From positions 128,198,679 to 128,262,678 of the forward strand of contig CM045762.1 of NCBI GenBank assembly GCA_025200525.1: DNA of 64,000 nt. Direction: 5' to 3'. Shown one piece after another: positions 44,508 through 56,904 of this stretch; position 1 is the first letter of the stretch, and the number at the start of each line of letters is the position of its first letter. Both the position numbers and the translations under genes were made by a program. The stretch is from Camellia lanceoleosa. Taxonomy: Eukaryota > Streptophyta > Magnoliopsida > Ericales > Theaceae. Below the pieces are notes generated by a model, which worked only from the letters and a program-made list of their open reading frames with translations, had not been told where the DNA came from and did no database searches.

Positions 44508-45569
44508 GACGCCTGTACAAGTAAAATACTAGATCATAACAATAAAAGTCTTATTTAATCATAACATGGAAACTGTAATTATTCCATAAATTACGATTTG
44601 TAAAAGAAAAGTATGCTCAACTATTTTCAAATTTATATTTGTGTGACACCATATATGGGAGCAATTCACTAAAATGTAATTAATTTTTATTTAAAAAATC
44701 GTATTGGTGAGCATGTAATTTAACTATAACAATTAAACTCTAATTATTCCATACATGACGACTTGAAAAACAAGTGTGGTCGATTATTTTAAAATTATCA
44801 ATTTGTGTCACTAACATGGAAACAATTCACTAAAATCTAAATTTATCAATTTATGTGCCATTAAATATGATAAGCAATTCAACAGAACCTACCATTATCT
44901 ATGCTATAACTAATATAGAAATCTTTTACAAAATAATTTTATGGTCTCAGTTACATAAGCTTAATAATGACCAGTAACATGTGGATAGTTTTCCTACATA
45001 AATATTTGCGAAAAAATTGAATGAGAATTTTTTCGCCAATAAGAGGTTGCTAATTACATTTATGGCATATTTGACAAAACTTCATTATTGATTTTGTAAT
45101 GGTAAAAGTTCCAATAAAGTATAAAATTTGTAAATTATGTAGATCTGATTCATAAATTGTAAATGCAAAAAATGCTTGCAGCATTCGAAAATATTAAATT
45201 TATTCATAAATAATAAATTTTAAAATGGTAGAAGCACTATGCGATTTTCAATAAAATTTTGTAATAGACATTTTCAATCAAGTAGAGAATAAAAAAAATA
45301 AGCCTATGTGGTATAGTTAAATGTTTTTGCATACATATTTAGTTTAATTTATTTGTTTAGTATGTTAGTTGTAAATTTTTTCAAGGAAATCAAACAATTA
45401 CAATATATAAAGAATTAAAAATTAGAAATGATTTATTACAAATAAAAAATGATCTATTTAAATGTATGACCCCGTTTACAAATAAAGAATTAAACGATCT
45501 ATTACAAATAAAGAATTAAAAAATGATTTATTACAATATGTAAGTATTACATAGTCTTCATCGACCAAG
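44508..45569. other. Spacer between mudrA and PMD genes
   Basis: AT-rich, about 1.06 kb; it should hold the mudrA 3' end and the PMD promoter. No TATA box or terminator stands out beyond general AT-richness. Confidence 0.5.
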
Positions 45570-45999
45570 TCACGCCGGACATGTTCGCCTGTCATGACCT
45601 GTCTGCTGGCACTCACTGCAACGAATGGTCAAACGCCTATCTGATATATCCATCTCATTCGGAATACGAGACATAGATGTACAACCCCGTTTTACTTCTC
45701 GCAGATGAAGTACATTAGGCACTAAGGTCCACTGCGGATTATCCCAATAATCTTGATACGGTATTGGATTGAATTTAGTTTCCCAAACCCTCATGTATAT
45801 AGGAAGCCTATATACTAGATCAACGTACTCGAATGGATTGTCACCGCATTCAGACATTACAGCGAGCATATGGGAACATGGATAGTGTCTTATCTCATAT
45901 TTCCCACAACTGCACGTGGGTGGATTCATCCGCACAATTTGTGTATTGCGACCTCGTCTATGGCGAAAAGATGTTTGCACCTCAAATATACGGCGGGGC
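45570..45999 (-). pseudogene. mudrA: mudrA, exon 3: SWIM and CCHC zinc fingers
   Basis: After the acceptor CTGATAG (46000-46001) it reads PRRIFEVQTSFRHRRG, CSCGKYEIRHYPCSHMLAV (SWIM finger C-x-C...C-x-H), LVYRLPIYMRVWETKFNPIP and RRLTIRCSECQQTGHDRRTC (CCHC knuckle), with a stop at 45570. SWIM followed by a CCHC knuckle is the standard C-terminus of plant mudrA transposases. No internal stop is seen in this exon. Confidence 0.9.
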
Positions 46000-46103
46000 C
46001 TATCAGAAAATTGTAATATAAACTAATCAAGTTTATGTTTTTTAGGTGTACTTAACTTCACAACATAATAAGAACAAATATAATTCATATATTACAAGCT
46101 AAC

Positions 46104-46655
46104 CTGTCATACGATATCAACTTGAAAGTATTTGCCCTTGCGATGCCATCCTTAATTGTTTTTTGCATCTCTCTAGGGTATTGGAACTCATTTCATACAT
46201 CTATTTCAGCTTGGGCACCCATCTCGTCAAAATATTTTACGAGCCGCCGTAATGTAAATTCAACCATAGCTGAGATAGGTAAGTTCCTTGCACCTTTCAA
46301 GACACTATTGAAGCACTCTGCATCATTGTTAGTCAATACCCCCCACCGATATCAACCATCATACGCAAGGGCCCACTCCACAGGATTTATCTTGTGAACC
46401 CAATTGATGGTATCTTGGTCAATAGCCTGTATCTGTTCCATGTAACCACTACACTTTCGTCGTTGATGAGCACTCCCTACTTTCCATAGAAGTTGTTTCA
46501 ACTCCGTATTTTTGAACCTAGTGTTAAAGTTACTACAAACATGTCGAACGCAGTGCCGATGATATCCAACAAATTGGAGCGAGGGATTCAGCCAATGCCG
46601 CCTCACAGTAGCTAAAATACTCTCAGCTCGATCAGATATCAAAGTCACTCCTTGT
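46104..46655 (-). pseudogene. mudrA: mudrA, exon 2, 3' part (DDE core)
   Basis: Starts at the gypsy insertion and reads GVTLISDRAESILATVRRHW (second catalytic Asp), then HRHCVRHVCSNFNTRFKN, the C-x2-H type block of MULE transposases, WALAYDG and a TGA at 46352-46354. YRWGVLTNNDAECFNSVLKG (third acidic residue, likely E in NDAE-x-FN) and a second TGA at 46193-46195 follow. The exon ends at a GT donor at 46103. Both stops can be explained by single G-to-A or C-to-T type changes or by GGA to TGA. Confidence 0.88.
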
Positions 46656-49123
46656 CTGTCATGACCCAAACCTGCCCCTATGGATTTAGTATCAGAATCG
46701 CCAAGAATCCAAGATTACAAGGCACGCTAACAAGGAAACAAGAATACAGTACAGGGGCTGGCGGAAGCCAAAACAGTAATTAAAGGATGTCCAATGAGCT
46801 GTGACAGTCTGTATGCAAAAAGACTTTTCATATCGAATTTACATTCAGTACCAAAACAGTATACACAATATATACAAGCATTTAGGTTAGGGATCAACCC
46901 CTACCATCACAGTACAATACAAAGATCATTCAGTTTACACATTATTACAAAATAGAGGCAAAAAGGGGAAAAACTAAAACACCCCTAAACAGCCTTGGCT
47001 TGAATAGTTCTGGAACCTCGCAGTGAGGCACAAAGGTTGGCTTGACAAAACTGGAGTTTACCCTAATGCTCCTAGCAACGGTCTGGTGCCTGAACACCTA
47101 CATATATATATATATATATGAGCAGTGAGCTAAAGCCCAGTGAATAACATATGTGTAAAGAGGTTAAGAATGAATGTCATTTCAGTAGTGAAAACAGTCA
47201 ATTATCAGTATATCAGTCATTCAGTCATAGCAGTCATAAGTGGTACATCCAATAGCAAAGCAGTACAGCAGGTCTTAACAGACCGAACAGTCAGTTGATG
47301 GCCATCATATCAGTAAACAGTAGTGGTTCCAAACATGGGAACCGACAGAGATCTCGTCAAGACAAAGACAAGATGCATGATAAAGATATTGATATGGATG
47401 CCACGAAATACAGTTCACAATTAGGACACACATTCATTCAGTAGACAGTATTATTCATAAAGCAGTTCAGTCATTCGTTCAGAAAATAATCTCATTTGAA
47501 CATCTCTTTACGACAGTGTTACTCACAGAGTTTTGGGCTACAAATAAGCTAGAGTGTCCTCGGATGCCAACCCTACATAGTTACAGGATGAACACACACT
47601 AAGTTGCACGTTTGGGAAACAATAACTTAGTCCCTATCTTGACTCGGTGTGGTTCTACATCAACAACCTCATTAAGATGTCTTAAACTAGGCGTAAGAAT
47701 GCCTAGGATGGGATGAGCATGCAAAGATGTACTTAGAAACACTTTTCAAAATTTTCAGAAAACAGGGGTCTCGCTCGAGCGTGGCTTTCTATGCTCGAGC
47801 GGACATGCAGACAAAGGGTCTCCGCTCAAGCGTGACTTCCGTCGCTCAAGTGGACTGTAAACTACAGTAAAAATACTGGATGCACGAAATCCACACTCGA
47901 CGGGCGCTCGACCCTCGCTCGAGCGTGAGACACAAGCCCCCGCTCGAGCGTGAATTATCTCACTCGAGGGGACTGTAAACACATGCAAAGTACTGGATAC
48001 ACGCATTTCACGCTCGAGCGTTGCTTTTCCCGCTCGAGCGGACTGTATGAATTCAGTATGCTCGCTCGAGCGTGAAGTCCTACACTCGAGCGGGGGTCCA
48101 AATTCTGGAATTTCCAGATTGAACCTTCAAGCTCAAAATCAACTTTTAATGCATCAAATTCGATCCTCTTGGGCTAATTTTTTGGAAAACACTTGTAAAC
48201 TTATAGTATTACATGATTCAAAGCTCAATTTGTAAAATCAAAGCCCAAAGGTGAGTCAATTAAATACCAATTTCAAACTAACTTTCATGAACATGATGTA
48301 CATGCAACATGCATGAATTGGAACAACTTCAAAGCTCAAATACATGTCCTAATGAGCCAATTCTTCTCAAAACATGGTGAATTCATGGATTTCAACAATA
48401 ATATGGACATGCATGCAATAATTTCCATGGAAACAGCTCTAAACTTCAAGATATGCACATGCATGCAAGGAATGAGCTTCAATTCAACAATCTAAACCAA
48501 TTCTAGGCTCAACTCTTCAATTTAGCATGAAACATACAGAACTAACTTAAATACCCAATCAAGAAGATAATTACTCTACCTTAAGTCTCCAACTCCAAGT
48601 CTAGAAGCTAAAATTTGCAATTATCTTCCAAATCCCCTAAGCCACCAAGCAAATTCAAGATGAAAACAAGTTTTCTCCTTTCCCTCTCTCTCTCTAGTCG
48701 GTTATAGACTCAAGATGGCTGATGAAATGTTTTGTTTGAATGTAATAAGGCTCAAATGTGTTTTGTATAAAGTGGCCACTAAGTGGTAGTTTGGTAAATA
48801 AGTGCAACTATTACAATTTAGCATTATTTAATCTAATTTAATCGTACCAATTCAAATTTCAATCAAATATACCATAAAATCACATAAATTCCAATTAGCG
48901 TAAAACATTAATCAATTTCGGATTCGGCCGCCGATAAGGCCTTCAATTTGCAGTTTAACACATAGAATATGAACAGATAATTTAACAGTCAAACAGATAG
49001 AATTGCATTCAAACTAACACACTCACTCAATCAATTCAGAATTTCAGTCAATCAGTCAATTAACATGCTTAATCATGGATTAACACTAATCAGTGGTGTT
49101 ATCAATAAATAGTAGTGACCACA
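46656..49123 (-). repeat. 3' LTR of chromovirus 2
   Basis: On the minus strand it begins TGTGGTCACTAC and ends TCATGACA (plus-strand left edge TGTCATGACCC). It carries a (TA)n run near 47100 and a CTCGAGCG array at 47771-48096. Confidence 0.9.
47771..48096. repeat. CGCTCGAGCG array in chromovirus 2, 3' LTR
   Basis: About a dozen CGCTCGAGCG-like units, alternating with short spacers such as GTGGCTTTCTA and GGACTGTAAAC. The same core palindrome as in chromovirus 1 occurs in an otherwise dissimilar LTR. Confidence 0.88.
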
Positions 49124-50570
49124 GTCTCCCCTCCTTATAAAGAGTTTGGAGACCAAACTCGAATTACCTTCATTCTGGAAGAAAACAAGATTCAGTGGGA
49201 ACAATTCAGGATATCTCTTGGCCATGTCATCTTCCCTTTCCAAAGTGGCATACACGCCACCATGGTTTTGCCAGTCAACTTTTACTAACGGAATCTCTTT
49301 GTTCCTTAACTTCTTGATCCGTCTGTTCACAATCTGGATAGGCCGTTCTTCGTAAGTGTAATCATCACTTAACACAACATGGGTAGGCTCAATCACATGG
49401 AAGGGATCCCGAAGGTAGTCCCTCAACATTGAAATGTGGAACACGTTATGCATATGCTCCATTTCAGGAGGAAGCGCTACTTGATACACCATCGGATTGA
49501 TTTTCTCAATGATCTCATACGGTCCGACATATCTCGGCGATAGCTTATCCTTGACTCCAAAACGAGTCTGGCCTTTCATCGATGTCACTTTAACAAAAAC
49601 ATGATCACCTACTTCATATTCTCTGTCTCGCCTGCGGACATCCGCATAACTTTTCTATCGGCTCTGTGCGGTTTTCAGTCTCTGTTGAATCAGTTTCACC
49701 TTTTCGGTAGTTTCATGTACAATTTCGGGCCTAAGCAAAGGCCCATCTCCAACTTCTGCCCAGGAAATCGGAGATCGACATTTTCTGCCATACAAAGCCT
49801 CGAAAAGCGCCATACCAATGCTCGAGTGAAAGCTGTTGTTGTAAGCAAACTCAGCTAAAGGTAAGTGGCTCTCCCAATTTCCTTGGAAATCAAGAACACA
49901 CATTCTCAGTAAATCCTCTAGAGTCTGGATGGTTATTTCTGACTGGCCATCTGTCTGAGGATGGAAGGCACTACTCATCTCAAGATTCAATGTCATGTCT
50001 GTAGGCTTTGCCAAAATCTCGATGTAAACTTCGAGTCCCTATAAGAAACAATGGACACAGGCACTCCATGCAATCTAACAATCTCATCGATATAGATTAT
50101 AGCCAATTTGTCCGCATTATAAATTGTTTTGATAGGTAAGAAATGAGCAGATTTAGTCAGTCTATCAACAATAACCAAACTGAATCCATACCTTTACTGG
50201 AGTGAGGTAGACCAACAATGAAATCCATAGTAATATGTTCCCATTTCCACTCCGGTATCAGTAAGGGTTGCAATAAAATTGCGGGTCGTTGATGTTCGGC
50301 TTTAACTTGTTGGCAAGGAAGACATTTCGACACAAAGTCAGCAATTTCCTTCTTCATTCCCGGCCACTAGAAATTCAGTTTCAGGTCTTGGTACATTTTT
50401 GTATTTCCCGGATGGATAGAAAATTTTGAATTGTGGCCTTCTTGCAGAATTCTTCTTTTCAGTTCAGAATCACTCGGTACACACAATCTTTCCTGAAATT
50501 TCAACACATTATTCTCAAATTTGAAATCCAACCTCGGTTTGGATTCCCGTTCTTCGATGATCTTCCTCAA
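49073..50570 (-). pseudogene. chromovirus 2 integrase and chromodomain-like tail, broken
   Basis: Pieces in order: zinc finger (HPGNTKMYQDLKLNF, stop, KKEIADFVSKCLPCQQVKAE), core ([36 protein letters not shown] in which the usual SDRD Asp is Tyr, QTDGQSEITIQTLEDLLR), YAD-type linker, LSPRYVGPYEIIEKI and tail PIQIVNRRIKKLRNKEIPLV, KVDWQNHGGVYATLERED. Note the loss of one catalytic Asp (SYRD), in addition to stops and shifts. The last frame runs past 49124 into the 3' LTR. Confidence 0.85.
49124..49136 (-). promoter_or_regulatory. Polypurine tract of chromovirus 2
   Basis: Minus strand AAGGAGGGGAGAC directly before the 3' LTR. Confidence 0.85.
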
Positions 50571-50604
50571 GAAGTCATCCTGTTGCTGTTTCTCTTTAAT
50601 CTCT

Positions 50605-52560
50605 TCAATCAGTGCCGATTAAGAAGAAATAGCAGCTATTGTTCCCACTTTTTTCACGCAAAACGATCTCAATTTCAAATCTTTCAAGGTCACATAGCAA
50701 TTCTTTCTGCCCGGTGAGTAAACAGGCTAAATTTCCAATCGATTTCCAACTCAGTGCATTGGCAACGGTGTTAGCTTTTCCTGGATGGTACAAAATTTGC
50801 AAGTTATAGTCTTTTATCAGTTCTAACCATCTCCGCTGCCTCATGTTCAGTTCTTTCTATGTGAAGAAGTATTCCAAACTCTTGTGGTCTGTATACACCT
50901 CACATGTTGCCCCATAAAGGTAGTGACGCCAAATTTTCAGTGCAAACACTACTGCAGCAAGTTCTAAATCATGGGTCGGGTAGTTTTTTTCATGTGGTCT
51001 CAGTTGTCGGGAAGCATATGCAATAACTTTACCATTCTGCATTAAAACACATCCCAAACCCTTATAAGAAGTATGACTAAATACAGTATAACCATCAGTA
51101 CCTGAGGGTAGAGTGAGAATCGGTGCAGTCACTAGTCGGGTTTTCAACTCTTGAAAAACTGATTCCCTCTGATCGGTCCAGTCAAATGATATCCCCTTCT
51201 AAGTCAGCTGTGTCAGTGGTAGGGCAATCTTGGAGAAATCTTTGACAAACCTTCTGTAATATCCAGCTAAGCCTAGAAAACTTTGAATTTCGGTAACATT
51301 TGTCGGTCTAGGCCAGTTCACGACTACTTCAATTTTCTGTGGGTCAACTGTAATACCATCCTTACTGATCACATGTCCCAAAAACATCACACTATCAAGC
51401 CAAAATTCACATTTAGTCAATTTAGCATACAGTTTCTGTTCTCTTAGGGTCTGCAGGGCAATTCTCAAATGATGTTCATGTTCCTCAGTGCTTTTGGAAT
51501 AAATTAAAATGTCATCTATGAATACAACAATAAAGTTATCGAGGAATGGTTTAAAAATTGGTTCATAAGGTCCATAAATGTAGCAGGTGCATTGGTAACT
51601 CCGAAAGATATAACAAGAAATTCGTAGTGTCCGTACCTCGTTCGAAAGGCAATCTTTTCAATGTCCCCTGTCATGACTTTCAACTGGTGGTATCCAGATC
51701 TAAGGTCAATCTTGGAGAACACTTGGGCACCCTGTAACTGGTCAAATAAGTCATCAATGCGAGGCAATGGATATCTATTTTTCACTATTACCTTGTTCAG
51801 TTCACGGTAGTCAATGCAGAGTCTCAATGAGCCGTCTTTCTTTTTCACAAATAAGACTGGCGCGCCCTACAATGAAGTACTGGGCTAGATGAACTTCTTA
51901 TCTAGCAGTTCTTACAGTTAAACTTTCAATTCCTTTAGTTCGGTAGGTGCCATTCTGTACGGAGCTTTGGAAACTGGCTGTGTACCTGGAATCACATCAA
52001 CGGTGAATTCAATCTCCCTATCAATCAAATTCCCCCGCAAATCATCTGGAAACATATCTGCGAATTCTCTGACTATAGGAATGCTGTTCACATTAGCCTT
52101 ATCATCAGTAGGTACAGTCAATATAGAACATAGATACCCCTTACACCCCTTTCTAATCAGTTTACAAGCTTTCATGGATGAAATCAGATATGGGGGAGGT
52201 ACTACTCCAACTCCGTTAAACACAAATTCCGGTAAACCAGGTGGATGGAAAACAACTTGCTTTGTTACACAGTCTATGGTAGCATGATATTTCGTTAACT
52301 AATCCATCCCCAATATCACATCAAAATGATCAATATTCAATGGCAGTAAATCAATATACAAATGATCATCTTCAACAATAATTTCATATGTAAGGTACAT
52401 ATAAGAACAAGTCATGGATCCCCCAACAGGTGAAGATACAGCTAACAAGTAATTCATGGGTTCCAACGGACTATTCAATTTTCACGAAAAAGCATGCGAT
52501 ACATATGAATGTATAGACCCCGAATCAATCAAAACATATTCATTTTGAGCACAAATTGAG
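50605..52560 (-). pseudogene. chromovirus 2 protease, RT and RNase H, broken
   Basis: Protease YVLIDSGSIHSY (D-S-G) then FDVILGMD-stop-LTKYHATIDC. RT has [50 protein letters not shown] (MPFGL changed to ISFGV), then after a shift [26 protein letters not shown] and [12 protein letters not shown]. RNase H has [40 protein letters not shown] and YHPGKANTVANALS. In-frame TAG/TGA codons separate the pieces, for example at 50857-50859, 51199-51201 and around 51860-51920. Confidence 0.88.
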
Positions 52561-52589
52561 AGTATACCTGACACAACGGTCTTGGTATT

Positions 52590-53657
52590 CTATACATCTC
52601 CCAGTACGAGTGCGAACACTCGGCCTTGCCTCATAGGCTCCTTTCTAGTGGCTTTAGGGTTGGGTTTTGGTGCAGCAATTGATACTGTGGTGCTGGCTGC
52701 AGCTTTACTATTGCCCAGAGGAGTGGAAGGGCAATCTTTAACCATGTGGCCCACCTTGCCACACTTATAACAAGCACTTGAAATTTTATAACAAACCCCT
52801 TTATGATTCTTGCCACATTCGGTGCAGGGCGGTATAGAACGGCTTCCTTGACTAGAACTGTTTGTTGACCCTATATTTTGCTTTTCGTTCAACGAACTGT
52901 TCCAGCCTTTCTTAAATTTAAAACCTCGTCTCTTACCACACCATTCAGACGCTGGTGTTTCAGTCTGTTTCAATGCTTCGATATTTGACTCGGCCACCAT
53001 TATTGCTTGGTCGAGAACATCCACGTATTTTAGTAATTTCAAAACATTTATCCTGTCAAGAATTTCTACATTAAGGCCGCCTTCAAACTTGCTGGCCTTT
53101 TTGTAATCGGTATCCACCATGTGTGGTGCATAACGAGCAGGTTCTATAAATTTCGATTCATACTCACCTACGGACATAGTGCCTTGTTTCAGTTGTTCAA
53201 ATTCAATTACCTTGCGGTCTCTGACACACTATGGAAAATATTTCTCAAAGAAAGCTCCCTTAAACTGAGCCCAATTCATAGCAGTATTGGTGTCGCGGAC
53301 CAGTATCCACCACCTTTTGGCCTCTTCTTGTAAGGTGAAGGTAGCCAATAGCACTTTGTGTGCCTCAGAACACAGAAATACTTCAAATAATTTTTCGATT
53401 TCTAGCACCCATGCCTCGGCCTTTAATGGTTCAAGGCCTCCCTGGAATGATGGCGGTTTCATCTTACTGAACTTCTGCGTTAGAGTGATGATGTCATCAT
53501 TCACATTCTGTTCCGGCTGCACTGGATGAGGTGGGGGCTGTTGGTTCTGTTGTTGCTGTTGCCTTAAGGCTTCAGTCAGTAGTTCAACAGTTCTTTCTAA
53601 TCTCGCCATTCTGGCGTCAGATGATTCAGTTTCATCAGTAGTCCTTGCATTATCCAT
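52590..53657 (-). pseudogene. chromovirus 2 gag with two CCHC-like knuckles
   Basis: The likely start is ATG 53657 (MDNARTTDETESSDAR). A Gln-rich segment (QQQQQNQQ), then capsid words AEAWVLEIEKLFEVFLC, AKRWWILVRD and FKGAFFEKYFP, a TAG at 53229-53231, then [18 protein letters not shown] and the zinc region [14 protein letters not shown] with [14 protein letters not shown]. The frame ends at a TAG at 52590-52592 where the lineage usually reads on into protease. Confidence 0.88.
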
Positions 53658-53848
53658 TTCACTATATACAACACAACAATAATAAACATAGGAAGTTGCA
53701 TACTTTAAATATTTACACATTAGCACATATATTCATGTCATGGTCACACATACTTTTTCAATGCTCATGTAATGCCCTAATCACTTTTCTAGGACATCCT
53801 ATAGCTCATTTGGACACGTGTGTGCGGTATAACTCGTGGTTTAACCGG

Positions 53849-53860
53849 GCTCTGATATCA
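53849..53860 (-). promoter_or_regulatory. Primer binding site of chromovirus 2 (iMet type)
   Basis: Minus strand TGATATCAGAGC, three bases inside the 5' LTR. One G-to-A change from the iMet PBS TGGTATCAGAGC. Confidence 0.85.
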
Positions 53861-53863
53861 CTC

Positions 53864-56317
53864 TGTCACAACCCAAACCCTCCACTATGGGTTTAGTATC
53901 GTAACCAGCCAGTAATCCGAGATTACCGAAGGCCTGCTTAACAGTGAAACAGTAATAAAGAGTACAGGGGCTGGCGGAAGCCAAAACAACAATTAAAGGA
54001 TGTCCAATGAGCTGTGACAGTCTCTATGCAAAAAGACTTTTCATATCGAATTTACATTCAGTACCAAAATAGTATACACAATATATACAAGCATTTAGGT
54101 TAGGGATCAACCCCTACCATCACAGTACAATACAAAGATCATTCAATTTACACATTATTACAAAATAGAGGCAAAAAGGGGAAAAACTAAGACACCCCTA
54201 AACAGCCTTGGCTTGAATAGTTCTGGAACCTCGTAGTGAGGCACAAAGGTTGGCTTGACAAAACTGGAGTTTACCCTGATGCTCCTAGCAACGGTCTGGT
54301 GCCTGAACACCTACACATATATATATATGAGCAGTGAGCTAAAGCCCAGTGAATAACATATGCGTAAAGAGATTAAGAATGAATGTCATTTCAGTAGTGA
54401 AAACAGTCAATTATCAGTATATCAGTCATTCAGTCATAGCAGTCGTAAGTGGTACATCCAATAGCAAAGCAGTACAGCAGGTCTTAACAGACCGAACAGT
54501 CAGTTGATGGCCATCATATCAGTAAACAGTAGTGGTTCCAAACATGGGAACCGACAGAGATCTCTGTGTCAAGAGCGAGACAAAGACAAGAATAATATAT
54601 TGCTATGGATGCCACGAAATACAGTTCGCAATTAGGACACACATTCATTCAGTAGACAGTATTATTCATAAAGCAGTTCAGTCATTCGTTCAGAAAATAA
54701 TCTCAATTGAACATATCTTTACGACAGTGTTACTCACAGAGTTTTGGGCTACAGATAAGCTAGAACGTCCTCGGATGCCAACCCTACACAGTTACAGGAT
54801 GAACACACACTAAGTTGCACATTTGGGAAACAATAACTTAGTCCCTATCTTGACTCGGTGTGGTTCTACATCAACAACCTCATTAAGATGTCTTAAACTA
54901 GGCGTAAGAATGCCTAGGATGGGATGAGGATGCAAAGATGTACTTAGAAACACTTTTCAAAATTTTCAAAAAATAGGGGTCTCGCTCGAGCGTGGCTTTC
55001 TACGCTCGAGCGAACATGCAGACAAAGGGTCTCCGCTCAAGCGTGACTTCCGTCGCTTGAGCGGACTGTAAACTACAGTAAAAATACTAGATGCATGAAA
55101 TCCACGCTCGACGGGCACTTGACCCTCGCTCGAGCGTGAGACACAAGCCCCCCCTCGAGCGTGAATTATCTCGCTCGAGCAGACTGTAAACACATGCAAA
55201 GTACTGGATACACGTATTTCGCGCTCGAGCGGACTGCATGAATTCAGTATGCTCGCTCGAGCGTGAACTCCTACGCTCGAGCGGGGGTCCAAATTCTGGA
55301 ATTTCCAAATTGAACCTTCAAGCTCAAAATCAACTTTTAATGCATCAAATTCGATCCTCTTGGGCTAATTTTCTAGAAAACACTTGTAAATTTAGAGTAT
55401 TACATGATTCAAAGCTCAATTTGTAAAATCAAAGCCCAAAGGTGAGTCAATTAAATACCAATTTCAAACCAACTTTCATGAACATGATGTACATGCAACA
55501 TGCATGAATTGGAACAACTTCAAAGCTCAATTACATGTCCTAATGAGCCAATTCTTCTCAAAACATGGTGAATTCATGGATTTCAACTATAATATGGACA
55601 TGCATGCAATAATTTCCATGGAAACAACTCTAAACTTCAAGATATGCACATGCATGCAAGAAATGAGCTTCAATTCAACAATCTAAACCAATTCTAGGCT
55701 CAACTCTTCAATTTAGCATGAAACATGCAGAACTAACTTAAATACACAATCAAGAAGGTAATTACTCTACCTTAAGTCTCCAACTCCAAGTCTAGAAGCT
55801 AAATTTTGCAATTATCTTCCAAATACCCTAAGCCACCAAGCAAATTCAAGATGAAAACAAGTTTTCTCCTTTCCCTCTCTCTCTAGTCGGTTATAGACTC
55901 AAGATGGCTGATGAAATGTTTTGTTTGAATGTAATAAGGCTCAAATGTGTTTTGTATAAAGTGGCCACTAAGTGGTAGTTTGGTAAATAAGTCCGACTAT
56001 TGCAATTTCGCTTTATTTAATCTAATTTAATCGTACCAATTCAAATTTCAATCAAATATACCATAAAATCACATAAATTCCAATTAGCGTAAAACATTAA
56101 TCAATTTCGGATTTGGCCGCCGATAAGGCCTTCAATTTGCAGTTTAACACATAGAATATGAACAGATAATTTAACAGTCAAACAGATAGAATTGCATTCA
56201 AACTAACACACTCACTCAATTAGTTCAGAATTTTAGTCAATCAGTCAATTAACATGCTTAATCATGGATTAGCACTAATCAGTGGTGTTATCAGTAAACA
56301 ATAGGAGGGTTGTCACA
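53864..56317 (-). repeat. 5' LTR of chromovirus 2
   Basis: Colinear with 46656-49123 over its length. The first ~20 bases on the minus strand differ (TGTGACAACCCTCC against TGTGGTCACTAC). A CTCGAGCG array lies at 54978-55290. A minus-strand TATACAAA near 55950 is a possible core promoter. Confidence 0.9.
54978..55290. repeat. CGCTCGAGCG array in chromovirus 2, 5' LTR
   Basis: In register with 47771-48096, but one unit is deleted near 55220, where the other LTR has GAGCGTTGCTTTTCCCGCTC. Confidence 0.88.
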
Positions 56318-56806
56318 CTGTCGCTCCATGACAATATGTTCCTTGATATTTGAAATAAAGAACGACCAAGACTCCAAACTCTCCCTGTTGACAACAGCGA
56401 ATGCAAGCGGTAATACTTTGCCATTGGTAGTGACAATCGTTGCTACAAGCAACACGCCAGTGTATTTCTTGTATAAGAATGTACCATCTATGGTTATAAC
56501 ATGCCTACAATATCTGAATCCATCGATGATGGGTTGGAAAGACCAGAAAACAAAGTAGAAGACGGGCATAATGGTTGTACCTCCGGTATATCTATGCTTC
56601 CATTGCACGACGGTGCCAAGATTCGATGTTTGTAATGCATGCATGAATTTAGGCAACAGCCTATATGATTCATCCCAATCCCCAAATACCATTCTAATTG
56701 CCATTGCCATTGCCCTTGCATGCCACGCCTTCTTGTATGATATACTATAGTTCATGGTCTTTTTGATATCTTTGATGACATTCTTAATTGGCATATCAGG
56801 TTCATT
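56318..56806 (-). pseudogene. mudrA: mudrA, exon 2, 5' part
   Basis: After the acceptor TATGCAG (56807-56808) it reads NEPDMPIKNVIKDIKKTMN, KKAWHARAMAMAIRMVFGDW, ESYRLLPKFMHALQTSN, FQPIIDGFRYCRHVITIDGT (first catalytic Asp in TIDGTFL), YKKYTGVLLVATIVTTNGKV and LPLAFAVVNRESLESWSFFI. The right boundary is a 98-bp intron and the left boundary is chromovirus 2, which cut the gene between ERQ and GVTLISDR. No stop in this piece. Confidence 0.92.
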
Positions 56807-56904
56807 CTGCATACAATAATACCTATGAGTCAAATTATTTTGGTGCGAACATTACAAACAAACAAATATGTATATATATGTAAACATTTATTTTGTATAC
56901 TCAC

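Larger units (their letters stand above)
46656..56317 (-). mobile_element. Second full-length chromovirus (gypsy), 9.7 kb
   Basis: LTRs at 46656-49123 and 53864-56317 flank gag-pol on the minus strand. The target duplication on the coding strand is GACAG (56318-56322) and GACAA (46651-46655), one mismatch; taking one copy away restores the mudrA frame exactly (ERQGVTLISDR). The PBS is of initiator-Met type (one mismatch), the PPT is AAGGAGGGGAGAC, and a chromodomain-like tail is present. It is related to chromovirus 1 but clearly a different family (RT and LTR differ). Many TAG/TGA stops and frameshifts make it non-autonomous. Confidence 0.92.

Noticed and set aside
54966..55308. Open frames of 73-108 codons in chromovirus 2 LTR
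   Set aside because: Same cause: palindrome array read as protein (SSE, ERR repeats), not conserved in frame at 47755-48006.
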